From the NCBI RefSeq assembly GCF_900094885.1, contig NZ_FMBL01000001.1, forward strand, positions 88,348 through 152,347: 64,000 nt of DNA, read 5' to 3'. Numbering within the stretch: the first letter of the stretch is position 1; each line of letters opens with the position of its first letter. The notes beneath the pieces are model-generated. The model was not told the origin of the DNA and made no database searches. It saw only the letters and a list, made by a program, of their open reading frames with translations. The position numbers and the translations under genes were made by a program. Source of the DNA: Bifidobacterium commune. Lineage in GTDB: Bacteria > Actinomycetota > Actinomycetes > Actinomycetales > Bifidobacteriaceae. Shown piece by piece: positions 8,542 through 16,980 of this stretch.

Positions 8542-9672
8542 ATGAGCAAGGCGCGGGCCCAGTCGGGAAAGTCCGGCAACGCCGCAAAGAAACGAGTGAA
8601 CGGCGACACCTGCAAACCCGTCAAAGGGAACGGAAAGTCTGTGCGAAAGTCGCGGAGTTTCCTTCAGCGGTGTAGACGCTTCGTGTTTGGTTTTATTGCT
8701 TGGGTGTTGCTGGTCGTCGCTCTGTTGGGCACGCTGTCGCGTGCGTTGCCGGAAGAGTTGCAATCGTTGCCTTATGTGCCTGTAGTGGCGGCGTTTACCC
8801 CTTGGTTTGTGCTGCCTGGTTTGGTGTCCCTGGTCCTGGCTCTGGTTTCTCGCCGATGGTTTGCGGCGTTGCTTGCTCTGATGTGTGTAGGGTTGCAAGG
8901 ATGGTGGCAACACCCCTATTTTGTACCGCAAAGTCATCTCGGTGACACTGCAATCACGGCGGTAAGCGGCAGAAAGGCGAACATCGACGACGGATATGCG
9001 CGCGTCATGACGGCGAATGTTTATCGGGGTAGGGCGGATGTAAAGGCCATCATTGCGGCTGTGCGTGACCAGCGAGTTGAAGTTTTGGCGTTACAGGAGA
9101 CAACACGTTCATTCATCAATGATCTCAAATCCCAAGGCATTCACGATTATCTGCCTTATTCCCAAGTCTCTTCGTCGGACGGTAAGTACGGCAATGCGCT
9201 GTTTTCCGCGGTGGCCTTGGATTCTCCTTCCGATGATGACGTTGATTCTGCTGCATCGTTCATGCCGGGTGGCACGGTTTCGCTCGCTGGGGGAAAGACG
9301 CAGGTTCGATTCGTGTCCGTTCATACCACGTCACCAAAGCCCGGCCGCTGGGTCCGGTGGCGCACTTCACTCGATGAGGTCGCCAGAATGAAATCTCGCG
9401 AGGATGTCAAATATGTGTTGATGGGAGATTTCAACTCGACTACCGATCACACGCCATTGCGCAATATCCTCGGCTCTCGATTCCATGATGCAGCCCAGAG
9501 TGCTGGGCGCGGACTGGTGTTTACTTGGCCGTCTGATATGGCGGGAGTTCCCAAATTCGCAGGCATTGACCACATCGTACTTGACCAAGGCCTCGTGGCC
9601 GGTCAGGTCAGCACTTTATCAATTCCAGGGTCTGACCACGACGCATTGTTGGCCACCATCATGGTGCAATAA
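8542..9672 (+). CDS. Membrane-anchored endonuclease/exonuclease/phosphatase family protein
   Basis: A 376-residue protein with a basic N-terminus of about 40 residues, then two or three hydrophobic segments (about residues 45-120), then an EEP domain predicted to face outward. The catalytic motifs are visible in order: MTANVYRGRAD, VLALQETT with the metal-binding Glu, VLMGDFNSTTDH, and the terminal GSDHDALL. This fold covers DNases, sphingomyelinases and lipid phosphatases, so the substrate is open; a membrane-anchored form suggests an extracellular phosphodiester. The start is the ATG behind GGAGGGG; an ATG 16 codons earlier lacks a site. It is a lone gene after tRNA-Arg. Confidence 0.8.
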   Translation: MSKARAQSGKSGNAAKKRVNGDTCKPVKGNGKSVRKSRSFLQRCRRFVFGFIAWVLLVVALLGTLSRALPEELQSLPYVPVVAAFTPWFVLPGLVSLVLALVSRRWFAALLALMCVGLQGWWQHPYFVPQSHLGDTAITAVSGRKANIDDGYARVMTANVYRGRADVKAIIAAVRDQRVEVLALQETTRSFINDLKSQGIHDYLPYSQVSSSDGKYGNALFSAVALDSPSDDDVDSAASFMPGGTVSLAGGKTQVRFVSVHTTSPKPGRWVRWRTSLDEVARMKSREDVKYVLMGDFNSTTDHTPLRNILGSRFHDAAQSAGRGLVFTWPSDMAGVPKFAGIDHIVLDQGLVAGQVSTLSIPGSDHDALLATIMVQ

Positions 9673-9822
9673 ATCTCCAAGTTCGCAGTACCGATGGGTT
9701 TCTTGATTTCGTCGTGATGCACAAGTTAGTGCAAGCGAAGAGCTTCATCTACCTTAGTGATAACATCGAAGTCAGGCAGCGGATGCCCAGTTTTGCAAGT
9801 GAGATTACAATGAGGAGTACTC

Positions 9823-10023
9823 ATGGATCAGAAAACGTTGGTAGAGAAGCTTTCCAAAGTCACCACTATCAGTGAAGTGCTTGAGGTCACCAAGGAAGCA
9901 GGGAAGTCGTTGACGGTCGAACAGGGCGACATGCTCCTGCAGCGTTTGTTCAAAGCAGAGAACGATACCGGCAAGTTGATGGGCGACAGTGTGGAGAAGG
10001 CAATCAAGGAATTCTTTGGCTGA
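9823..10023 (+). CDS. Small hypothetical protein, 66 residues
   Basis: A short soluble protein with no cysteine and no membrane segment, probably all helical, with many Lys, Glu and Leu residues. It has a clear GAGGAG site seven bases before ATG and is followed about 70 bases later by a strong terminator, so it looks like a real monocistronic gene. The ending GDSVEKAIKEFFG and the central SLTVEQGDMLLQRLF are distinctive, but I do not recognise the family. It loosely resembles helical leader or regulatory peptides; no function is assigned. Confidence 0.6.
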   Translation: MDQKTLVEKLSKVTTISEVLEVTKEAGKSLTVEQGDMLLQRLFKAENDTGKLMGDSVEKAIKEFFG

Positions 10024-10094
10024 AACATCAATGGCCTCTGTTCTGCGACTGGGGAATAAAGGCCAATGATACGAGTTGGCGGTTTACGAATAGT

Positions 10095-10136
10095 AGTTGG
10101 GGCCTGTCAGCACCATTCATCGGACAGGCCCCAACT
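10095..10136. terminator. Strong hairpin terminator
   Basis: A 14-base perfect stem, AGTTGGGGCCTGTC (10095-10108) with GACAGGCCCCAACT (10123-10136), and a 14-base loop. It ends the 66-residue gene and also faces the end of the pnt pseudogene on the other strand. Confidence 0.8.
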
Positions 10137-10157
10137 GCATCTTCTGATAGTTACTGC

Positions 10158-11148
10158 CTATATGGCTTCGGAGATGGCCCCCACGCTACCCTTTGCGTCT
10201 CCGAACAACATGGAGGTGTTGCGTTGAAGAACAGCGGGTTTTGCGCCCCGGCGTAACCTGCTCTCATCGAACGTTTCAGCACCACGACCTGCTTGGTCTT
10301 CCAGACGTGCAACACCGGCATGCCGGCGATGGGGGAGTTCGGATCTTTGGCCGCTGCCGGGTTGACGGTATCGTTTGCTCCGATAATCAATACGACGTCG
10401 GTGTTCGGTAAGTCGTCGTTGATTTCGTCCATTTCCATGACGATGTCATAGGGGATTTTGGCTTCAGCGGGCAGGACGTTCATATGTCCGGGCAGGCGGC
10501 CGGCCACTGGGTGAACGGCAAAGCGAACTTCGATACCCTGCGCTCGCAGCTTTTCGACCAGACTTGCGACAGCCTGCTGCGCATTGGCCGCGGCCATGCC
10601 ATAACCGGGGGCGATAATGACAGAGTTGGTGTTTTTGAGCATTTCTGCCACGTCAGCCGAGCTGGTTTCATGCACTTCGCCGGTGATTTCTTTCCCGCAC
10701 CTCCCTTGGCAGGCTCATCGCTGAAACCGCCGAAGATGACGGACATGAACTTGCGGTTCATGGCCTTGCGCATCAGGTAGGACAGGATGGCGCCGGAAGC
10801 ACCGCTCGGCGATCCGGTGATAATCAGCAGATTATTGTCGAGCATAAATCCCGATGCTGCAAATCAGTATGGCCCTGGTTTCATCAGTGAGATCTGCTCG
10901 CTCGTCGGTGCGTTGACGCTTGCTACGATGTCGGCATTCCACACCTCGGTCGCGTCGCCGATCGTCGCCCCAGCCTGCTGATAATTGTCGTCGAGGAATC
11001 CGGTCTGCTTGCAGGTCCCGGTTTCCGGCATCACCTTGTATCCCAGTTTCCCAAGTTGAACAGCGGTTTTCGGCGTTACCGCCACCAGTTGTTCACCGGG
11101 AGAAATCTCCTTGGGTGTTCCAATAATTACTGTTGTTTCCGCTTTAGT
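10158..11148 (-). pseudogene. pntA-pntB deletion fusion (proton-translocating transhydrogenase remnant)
   Basis: On the minus strand the sequence begins with the N-terminus of the transhydrogenase alpha subunit (TTVIIGTPKEISPGEQLVAV, then VTPKTAVQLGKLGYKVMPE) and stops matching near residue 90 (SEQISLMKPGPY). It then jumps to the NADP-binding part of the beta subunit ([43 protein letters not shown]). Roughly 2 kb of coding sequence is missing between them. There are further frame changes near 10680 and 10220; the true C-terminus [20 protein letters not shown] is in another frame and ends at 10158. No start codon is seen at the N-terminus. The enzyme would have moved hydride between NADH and NADP, coupled to proton flow. 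Confidence 0.85.
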
Positions 11149-11530
11149 CTAATGACGACATCTTCTTCTCGGGATTGCATACAACTTCACGGTTGTCTTT
11201 TGCTCTGATAACTGATGTCAAGAATATTGATTGTAGCCGTATTTTGTGCTTTACCACGAATGATGGGCGTTGTTGAACAGATTGTTGTGTTTAAGTAGGG
11301 AAATTTCTCTGCAGAATGATCCGTATGACTTCGAGACAGATACTAAGAATGGGGTTGTATCAATAATCGCAAGAGCTGATGAAATGGAAGATGTTCGTTT
11401 AGTCTGTTCCGGTTGAAAGTTTTGAAAGATGGTCAACATGTCGTAAGAATTACAATATGATAGATTCTGAAAAACTTCGCTAATCAAGGAAGGGTTCGTC
11501 ACGAGGTTTCAAAATAATAAAGTATGGCCA
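11149..11530. other. Intergenic region with a possible coding remnant
   Basis: No intact gene is seen. On the plus strand an open frame without ATG runs from 11264 to a stop at 11414-11416, and its end reads protein-like (LQNDPYDFETDTKNGVVSII, then ARADEMEDVRLVCSG). It may be the 3' remnant of a lost gene. AAGGAAGGG at 11486-11494 looks like the ribosome binding site of the small secreted protein that follows. Confidence 0.35.
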
Positions 11531-11894
11531 GTGATAGCTGCCGGTGTCTTATCTTTTGGTTTATTTGCCAGCCTTCCGGCTGCGGCTGTGGCATCTACGG
11601 TGGAAGAATCCACAGTCAATACTTTTGGTACTTGTCGTCTTGTAGCTGATGCCAGTCGCAATTCGTCAAATGTATATTTCTATGGAGGAAGGTTGGGGTG
11701 CGCGAACGGTGCTTAATACACATGTCCTGGCCAAGCGTGACATTCGATTCAGCCCAGATCAAATTTTCTGGGATCAGGCTATTCCGAGTGGAAATGGGAT
11801 GAGGAGTGGTTCGGTTCGAGCCACTGCTGGGCATAGATATTATACTGAAACTTATTCGTCTACTGGTGCGAAGATGCAGTCTGGTCGAGTGTGA
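11501..11894 (+). pseudogene. Small secreted protein, apparently frameshifted
   Basis: One frame runs through a signal peptide: a basic start (TRFQNNKVW), a hydrophobic core (PVIAAGVLSFGLFASL) and a cleavage site after PAAAVA. It continues as STVEESTVNTFGTCRLVADA and stops at 11716 (GGRLGCANGA). A second frame, overlapping from about 11682, continues to 11894 with protein-like sequence (SPDQIFWDQAIPSGNGMRSG, ATAGHRYYTETYSSTGAKMQ). I read these as one secreted protein of about 125 residues with a one-base break near 11690-11715. Alternatively the first frame is a complete precursor whose mature form has two cysteines. There is no ATG at the right distance from AAGGAAGGG; GTG at 11531 is possible but truncates the signal's basic end. 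The ABC genes that follow suggest an exported peptide. Confidence 0.45.
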
Positions 11895-11921
11895 TGTTCT
11901 ATTTGTTTTGACTTGTATCTT

Positions 11922-11968
11922 AGCTTTCGTGTCTGCCATAATTCATTTTTTCGGCAGACGCGAAAGCT
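11922..11968 (+). terminator. Long hairpin between secreted protein and ABC genes
   Basis: AGCTTTCGTGTCTGCC (11922-11937) pairs along 16 bases with GGCAGACGCGAAAGCT (11953-11968), with one G-T pair and a loop containing a T run. It lies directly before the GGAGGAG site of the ATPase gene, so it could be a terminator or attenuator that lowers ABC expression relative to the peptide. Confidence 0.6.
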
Positions 11969-11983
11969 TTGAACGGAGGAGTA

Positions 11984-12724
11984 ATGGTTGGTATAGTCCA
12001 ATGCAAAAACGTAGGATTTCGTTACGGGGAAATCGTGGCATTGTCCGGAGTTTCATTCGATTTGACCTGTGGAGTGACGGGATTATTGGGTGTGAACGGC
12101 GCTGGTAAGAGTACGTTGATGCGGTTGTTGGCCACGTTATGCAAACCTTCGTCGGGGTCGATTAGGATAAGCGGCAAAGACGTGTCGAAGACCTCCGAGC
12201 GTACAGAGGCGCGGCATCACCTCGGCTATCTGCCGCAGGCATTTGATGTGATGGGATTTTCCACGTTGCTTGCAAATGTGGAATATGCGGCGTGGTCGCA
12301 TGGCGTCAGCGAAAGTGACGTTCATCGTGTCGCTGTAGAAGCATTAAAAACGGTGGATTTGTCAGATTTGCGGAATCGTCGTGCACGTACGCTTTCTGGT
12401 GGACAGCGGCAGCGGTTGGGTATCGCGTGCGCGACGGCACATCGGCCTGATTTACTGTTATTGGATGAGCCGACCGTTGGTGTGGATCCGTTGCAGCGTG
12501 CAGCTCTGCGAGATTTGATTGGCAGGCTTGGTCACAGCAGCACAGTGTTAGTGAGTACGCATTTGGTTGAGGATATTGCACGACTTGCTGACCATGTACT
12601 CATCGTCGATCAAGGTCGTTTGGCCTTTGATGGTACTGCTGATGATTTGGCATCTATGAGTCCAGATCAGACTGACCGTGCTGCGGCAATCGATCGTGCT
12701 TTTCAACAGGTGGTATCCGGATGA
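11984..12724 (+). CDS. ABC transporter ATPase (ABC-2 type)
   Basis: The 246-residue ATP-binding subunit of an exporter, acting on the inner face of the membrane. Walker A is GVNGAGKST (about residues 37-45), the signature is LSGGQRQRLGIA, Walker B is LLLLDEPTVGVDP, and the H-loop lies in VSTHLVED. The VGVDP D-loop and the C-terminal DGTADDLASM piece are typical of ABC-2 exporters for antibiotics, peptides or lipids. The start is the ATG behind GGAGGAG. The stop overlaps the start of the permease gene (ATGA), so the two are translationally coupled. Its position after a signal-peptide gene suggests a role in export of, or self-protection against, that product. Confidence 0.85.
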   Translation: MVGIVQCKNVGFRYGEIVALSGVSFDLTCGVTGLLGVNGAGKSTLMRLLATLCKPSSGSIRISGKDVSKTSERTEARHHLGYLPQAFDVMGFSTLLANVEYAAWSHGVSESDVHRVAVEALKTVDLSDLRNRRARTLSGGQRQRLGIACATAHRPDLLLLDEPTVGVDPLQRAALRDLIGRLGHSSTVLVSTHLVEDIARLADHVLIVDQGRLAFDGTADDLASMSPDQTDRAAAIDRAFQQVVSG

Positions 12725-14074
12725 GCAAAGATGGCATCATGTCGGACTCTGGTCGACAATCCGACCCTGCATGGTTTCTGATGAGCCGTTATCCTTCCGC
12801 GCTGTTGTTGGTGGGAACCGGTTTGTTGTGTGGTCTTGGCGCGTTTATTGCAGGATTTGGTTCTCTTTCAGGTTCCGTTGTTCGCTGGTCGTCGTTCGCT
12901 GCGGTCTGTCGTGAAGGAGTCCTGCTGCCTTCCTTGGTCATTGGTGGGGCATCGTTCTTGCTGGGTCGCAGATTTTCCGATACGAATGTGGTGGTCGGTC
13001 GTGCAGCTTCACGCGGGGCCGATCGCATCTGGCTGCAACACGGGTTCAGACTCATGTTCGCCGTTATTGTTGGATATACCATTGGGCTGATTCCTGTAGT
13101 CATCGGTCTTTCTTTCAAAGCTACTTGGAAGGGGGCGGATTGGTGGGCTCTGCCAGATACCTGGACGGTGTTGTGTTTCCTAGTTGTCTTCGGCATGGCT
13201 TTGGCTGTTGTGCTTCACGGGCGTTGGGGGGGCGTTGGTAGTCCCTATGATACTGCTGCTTTCGGTCATAGTGTTGTACTGTGTCAACGAATATGCGCTG
13301 ACGAACACCGGACACTCGTCGCTGTTGTTTGCGCCGATTTGGGGCAGTCAAAGTCCTGACCTAGGAATGAAGATAGGGTGGCGGGTTCATGTCGCGAGAA
13401 TCGTCTTTTATTGTCTTCTTTCTATGCTCGTTATCCGAGTAACCTTGGGGAAATTGCAGGGCCGCCATTCAAGGAACGATGTATCATCATGGATGATGGC
13501 CTTCGCTTTGGTCATCGTTCTTGTGGTATCCATCGTTTTTCCGCGCAATCTTGTCAGTCCAGAAGCCTACGACTATGCATGTGATGTGACGTCATCTGGG
13601 GCTAAGCTGTGTCTGCATCCGGCAGATGTTTCGGTCCGTGCGCAAATCGAACCTTTGATCGACAAGGCGGTAATGCTTACTGGTACGCAAAATGCAACCT
13701 ATGCCGAGTATGTTCCGGGGGATTTGGCACCGGGACAAGGGCGCACGGTGTTTACAATAGTTTTTGACGGTTCAGGCAATATCGATACAGAACAGGTTGT
13801 CCATAACCTTGATTCACAGATTCTGTTTACTGGTAGGCAATGCCTACAGGAGCAGCGCGACGGCAACGGGAGCGATATAGTCTTGGCGGAGCTTGACAGT
13901 CGAGTCAGTGGCAAGAGCGAAACCACGATGGAAGATGACACGCGCCTCTTTTCAGGACATTTAGAACCGGGTGCCGGGTTCCAGTCCATGAGCGACAAAG
14001 AATTCACTTCCTGGCTCAAGGCGCATTGGGCGGAGGCCAGTTCCTGCACCATGAAAGAGGATGCTCTACCGTGA
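12721..14074 (+). pseudogene. ABC permease with extracellular domain, frameshifted in a G7 run
   Basis: The first frame (from 12721) encodes membrane helices and stops at 13359; the downstream frame continues with ALVVPMILLLSVIVLY, more helices and a C-terminal domain to 14074. The frames meet exactly at seven G (13226-13232), and removing one G gives a continuous protein of 450 residues. The first part has about five helices, two more follow the junction, and the final 170 residues (from about YDYACDVTSSGAKLC) form a polar domain with several cysteines, probably outside the cell. The run could be a decay mutation, a phase-variable switch or a sequencing error. It was the permease partner of the preceding ATPase; no known permease family is recognised. 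Confidence 0.7.
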
Positions 14075-14763
14075 AAACCCTTGTTTATTATGCAAAAGGA
14101 CGTTTTCTTGTTCCTGCAATCTTCCTTCTGGTGGCTGAGTTAGTGCTGAGCCTTCGGTACTGGTATCTTCGCGTGCCCTTCTATCTCACGGGACAGGGAA
14201 TGCCGACCTACCTGATTATGACGATTGTCATTGGCCAGATTGCAGGGACGTTGGCGTTGGCCTGCATTGCGCCCAGAATTCCGCTGATTGACAGGCTTGC
14301 CACACGGAAAGTGCGTTTTTGCAATGTTGTTGCTGCTGCCATTGTCGCACTGGTTTCAGCTACGATACCGTTCTTCTGGTATCAATTGTTCACCGTTATT
14401 CCTATCGGCATGGTTCCTTGCCATAAGGATTATATTGCAGACGGGCAACGCTTTACTGAAGCCGTCTCTTCGACTCTTCCGGTTTATTGTTTCATTTCTA
14501 TCATGATGTACATGGTCATTGCCATCACGGTCACCGCACTCGCAGGCAAGCTCATTGGTACGGTGTCCTCGTTCATCACCCTCATCGCTGTAATCCTTGT
14601 TCAGGCCATCTGGCCAAACAATGACAATCTGCAGGGTGGCTTTATTCAAGACCCTAGTCACGCCGTTGTAGCTGTCGTCGTGGTCATTGCACTTCTCGCT
14701 GCAAGCCTGACGGTTTGGTATCTGACCGATGCCGGCGCTCCGCTTGCTGACAAATACAGATAG
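14071..14763 (+). CDS. Integral membrane protein of the ABC locus
   Basis: A 230-residue protein with about six hydrophobic segments and short loops, probably the second permease or an immunity-type subunit. The start is GTG (KTLVYYAKGRF), which overlaps the stop of the previous gene in GTGA. An earlier ATG at 14026 would give an unlikely soluble N-terminus. The middle loop has PCHKDYIADGQRFTEAV. No family is recognised; the coupling to the two preceding genes argues that it belongs to the same complex. Confidence 0.65.
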   Translation: MKTLVYYAKGRFLVPAIFLLVAELVLSLRYWYLRVPFYLTGQGMPTYLIMTIVIGQIAGTLALACIAPRIPLIDRLATRKVRFCNVVAAAIVALVSATIPFFWYQLFTVIPIGMVPCHKDYIADGQRFTEAVSSTLPVYCFISIMMYMVIAITVTALAGKLIGTVSSFITLIAVILVQAIWPNNDNLQGGFIQDPSHAVVAVVVVIALLAASLTVWYLTDAGAPLADKYR

Positions 14764-14811
14764 TGAAGAAAAACACTTCAGTATGGAAGCGATTCCCTGT
14801 CAGACATCGAA

Positions 14812-14852
14812 CACCCGTCTTGAACGGTCCGGATTTCCGTTTGAGGCGGGTG
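14812..14852. terminator. Hairpin terminator between convergent genes
   Basis: CACCCGTCTTGAACGG (14812-14827) pairs, with a few wobbles or mismatches, with CCGTTTGAGGCGGGTG (14837-14852). It ends the ABC locus and xseB from both sides. Confidence 0.6.
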
Positions 14853-14876
14853 AATACGTGGCCTAATTGCAGACCG

Positions 14877-15221
14877 TTATTCGAGGTTTGACTGTGTGCC
14901 TGCTGTGGCGGCAGTTGATTGTTGCTCAGCTTCGGCGTTCTCCAGTTTTGCGCGAACTTCGTTGAGCAGGCTTTGAGCTCTTCTGGCGAGCGCCTCGCCG
15001 ACCTCCCACTGGTGCATCGACTGGTCGAGACTCAGACCGCCTGCCTCCAACGCTTGCACTGCCTTAATGAGATTGTCACGAGCCTCTTCGTAAGGCATGT
15101 TGGCGATCTGATCGCGCTCTTTGTCGCTGAGGCTCGAGGCTGGAGTCGAAGCCTGTCCAGCGTTTGCCGGTTTTGACTCGTCCGTCTTGTTCTCTTCCGC
15201 ATTCTTGGTTCTTGCTGCCAT
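14877..15221 (-). CDS. xseB: Exodeoxyribonuclease VII small subunit
   Basis: The small subunit of exonuclease VII, which degrades single-stranded DNA from either end together with XseA. The conserved XseB core lies at about residues 35-100: MPYEEARDNLIKAVQALEAG, GLSLDQSMHQWEVGEALARR and a final helix. The protein has 114 residues, longer than the usual 80, because of a low-complexity charged N-terminus and an Ala/Gln/Thr-rich tail. The start at MAARTKN is chosen for its AAGGA site; seven more codons upstream are open. It lies 108 bases downstream of xseA in the same direction, so the two probably form one operon. Confidence 0.9.
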   Translation of the reverse strand: MAARTKNAEENKTDESKPANAGQASTPASSLSDKERDQIANMPYEEARDNLIKAVQALEAGGLSLDQSMHQWEVGEALARRAQSLLNEVRAKLENAEAEQQSTAATAGTQSNLE

Positions 15222-15329
15222 GTCAGGTCCTTTGTTCCTCAATGTGCTGTTCTGATGTCAATGATAGTTGGGGTGGGTGTCCGTCATCAACGCAACTAGG
15301 CCACGTCGATGATGCGATGAGCTGCGTAG

Positions 15330-16655
15330 TTATTCGGGAGTTGCTGCTGTAGCCTCCGCGACCACTTCCCCGTGCTTCAACGTAAGGGTGAGCATGTCGC
15401 CGGGGGAGACCGACGAAGCATCGTCGAGGACGTGTCCGTTCGCCGCTTGGACCACGGCATAGCCGCGATCGAGCGTGGACTGTGGACTCAGGGCGGTGAG
15501 GCTGGCATCCAGTCTTTCCACGGTGAGGCTGGCATCGTCCACAAGTCGAGTGAGTCCCAACTCCATCCGTTGTCTCGATTCATCGAGGAACCGTTGATGT
15601 GGTTCAAGCATGGTCTGTGGATGGGTGAGGCTTGGACGGCTCGCATACCCCTCAATGACACGAATTTCGTTGTCGATGCGGGCGTTGATGCGCATATCCA
15701 TTTGGGAGCGGGCATTGGCGATGAGTTGCCACTGTTCATGCACGTCCGGCACCACTTTCTTCGCGGCGTCGGTGGGGGTAGATGCACGCAAATCCGCTGC
15801 CAAATCGATCAGCGTCCAGTCGTCTTCATGACCCACCGCCGAAACAATCGGTGTCTGGCAGGCGGCCGTTGCACGTACCACGCCTTCGTCCGAAAAGCCG
15901 ATAAGGTCTTCGAAGCTGCCGCCGCCTCGGGCGACGATAATGACATCGACCTGCGGGTCGGCATCAAGTTTCTTGATAGCGGCGACGATTTCCTGTGGAC
16001 ATTGGGCGCCTTGCACATGTGCATGCACGACCTTGAATTCCACTGCTGGCCAGCGCAGGTTGACGTTGGTGATGACATCGCCTTCCGCGCGGGCCTGCGG
16101 TGCGCAGATCAGCCCGATGCACTTGGGGAATTCCGGCAATTCGACCTTGTTTTCCTGATCGAACAGGCCTTCGCCCTTGAGTTTTTTGCGCAGCTCATCG
16201 ATTTGAGCTTTTAGGTCTCCTGCGCCGATACGTCGGATATCGTCGGCGACGAAGCTCAGTCGTGTGGCTTTGATCCAGATATCGGGCTTGCCGTGAATCA
16301 CAACTCGGTCGCCCTGATGGAAGTTCGAGGCCAAGGCGACGAAATTGCGGAATCCCATCACTGAAATGGAGATATCCTCGAAATTGTCGCGCAGGGTGAT
16401 GTAGCCGGAGGTTGCGCGCCGCATGTTGATTTCGACGATTTGCCCCTCGATCCATGAGCCCGGCCAGCGTTGGACCGCTTCATGGTATTTCTGGCTCACT
16501 ATGCTCACCGGCCAGGGGTTTTCCGCAGTGGTGTCGCGTGCCAGTCTGGGCAGCTGATCGAGCGGTCTGGGTCCCTGATCCAGTGAGGTTCCGCCAGCTC
16601 CGGATCCTATGGACCCTTCGGATAGGGTATCGCCATATCTTGTATTGAACGCCAT
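15330..16655 (-). CDS. xseA: Exodeoxyribonuclease VII large subunit
   Basis: The catalytic subunit of exonuclease VII, 441 residues. An N-terminal OB fold (about residues 45-140) precedes the nuclease domain, which shows the family motifs ARGGGSFEDLIGFSDEGVVR and SAVGHEDDWTLIDLAADLRA followed by STPTDAAKKV. A long helical region at about 300-400 and a C-terminal GYAVV-containing segment complete the usual layout. The N-terminal 35 residues (Gly/Ser/Pro-rich) are an extension. The ribosome binding site is GAGGA, nine bases before ATG. It is transcribed with xseB and divergently from nrdD. Confidence 0.95.
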   Translation of the reverse strand: MAFNTRYGDTLSEGSIGSGAGGTSLDQGPRPLDQLPRLARDTTAENPWPVSIVSQKYHEAVQRWPGSWIEGQIVEINMRRATSGYITLRDNFEDISISVMGFRNFVALASNFHQGDRVVIHGKPDIWIKATRLSFVADDIRRIGAGDLKAQIDELRKKLKGEGLFDQENKVELPEFPKCIGLICAPQARAEGDVITNVNLRWPAVEFKVVHAHVQGAQCPQEIVAAIKKLDADPQVDVIIVARGGGSFEDLIGFSDEGVVRATAACQTPIVSAVGHEDDWTLIDLAADLRASTPTDAAKKVVPDVHEQWQLIANARSQMDMRINARIDNEIRVIEGYASRPSLTHPQTMLEPHQRFLDESRQRMELGLTRLVDDASLTVERLDASLTALSPQSTLDRGYAVVQAANGHVLDDASSVSPGDMLTLTLKHGEVVAEATAATPE

Positions 16656-16980
16656 GGTTCCACAATCCTCTCTATGAAGGACAAGCGTTTATTCGGTTGT
16701 TGTTTTTGATAAGTTTCATCGTCTGTGTGAACGGGTGGACAGATTTCGTGTCTGGTTGTTTGCGACACACCGAAGGTTTGGTCCTTGAAATTTTTTGGGT
16801 TGTGATTTTCGCTATATTCTGCCATTGTTACTATATCTGGGATGAAACGACGAGTGATTGCCCTATATCTAGTATTTGGGACGTCGTATAGTGATGAAAG
16901 ACACAATGGTTTATATGCTTGTGGTTTGCTTCACTCGTTGTACCAATTGGGGTCAAGTAAGTTCTGAGGAAGGGATTGTG
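16656..16980. other. Divergent promoter region of xseA and nrdD
   Basis: No gene is seen in these 325 bases. The part from about 16780 to 16880 is A+T-rich and carries the two NrdR-like boxes described separately. The nrdD ribosome binding site GAGGAAGGG lies at 16967-16975. Confidence 0.6.
16828..16875 (+). promoter_or_regulatory. Tandem NrdR-like boxes upstream of nrdD
   Basis: Two copies of CTATATCT lie 32 bases apart, at 16831-16838 and 16863-16870, inside TTACTATATCTGGGAT (16828-16843) and GCCCTATATCTAGTAT (16860-16875). The NrdR repressor binds pairs of 16-base boxes with a C-A/T-ATATAT-A/T-G core spaced by about three helical turns, upstream of ribonucleotide reductase genes. Core, spacing and position all agree. 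A weaker third copy (GCTATATTCTG) lies near 16811. Confidence 0.65.

Noticed and set aside
11251..11502. Minus-strand 83-codon frame
   Set aside because: There is no ribosome binding site and no recognisable composition; the plus-strand frame here looks more protein-like.
11501..11894. Lactococcin 972 family bacteriocin
   Set aside because: The context (small secreted protein plus ABC genes) is similar, but the characteristic Trp/Tyr-Gly and SNYYH-type motifs are absent.
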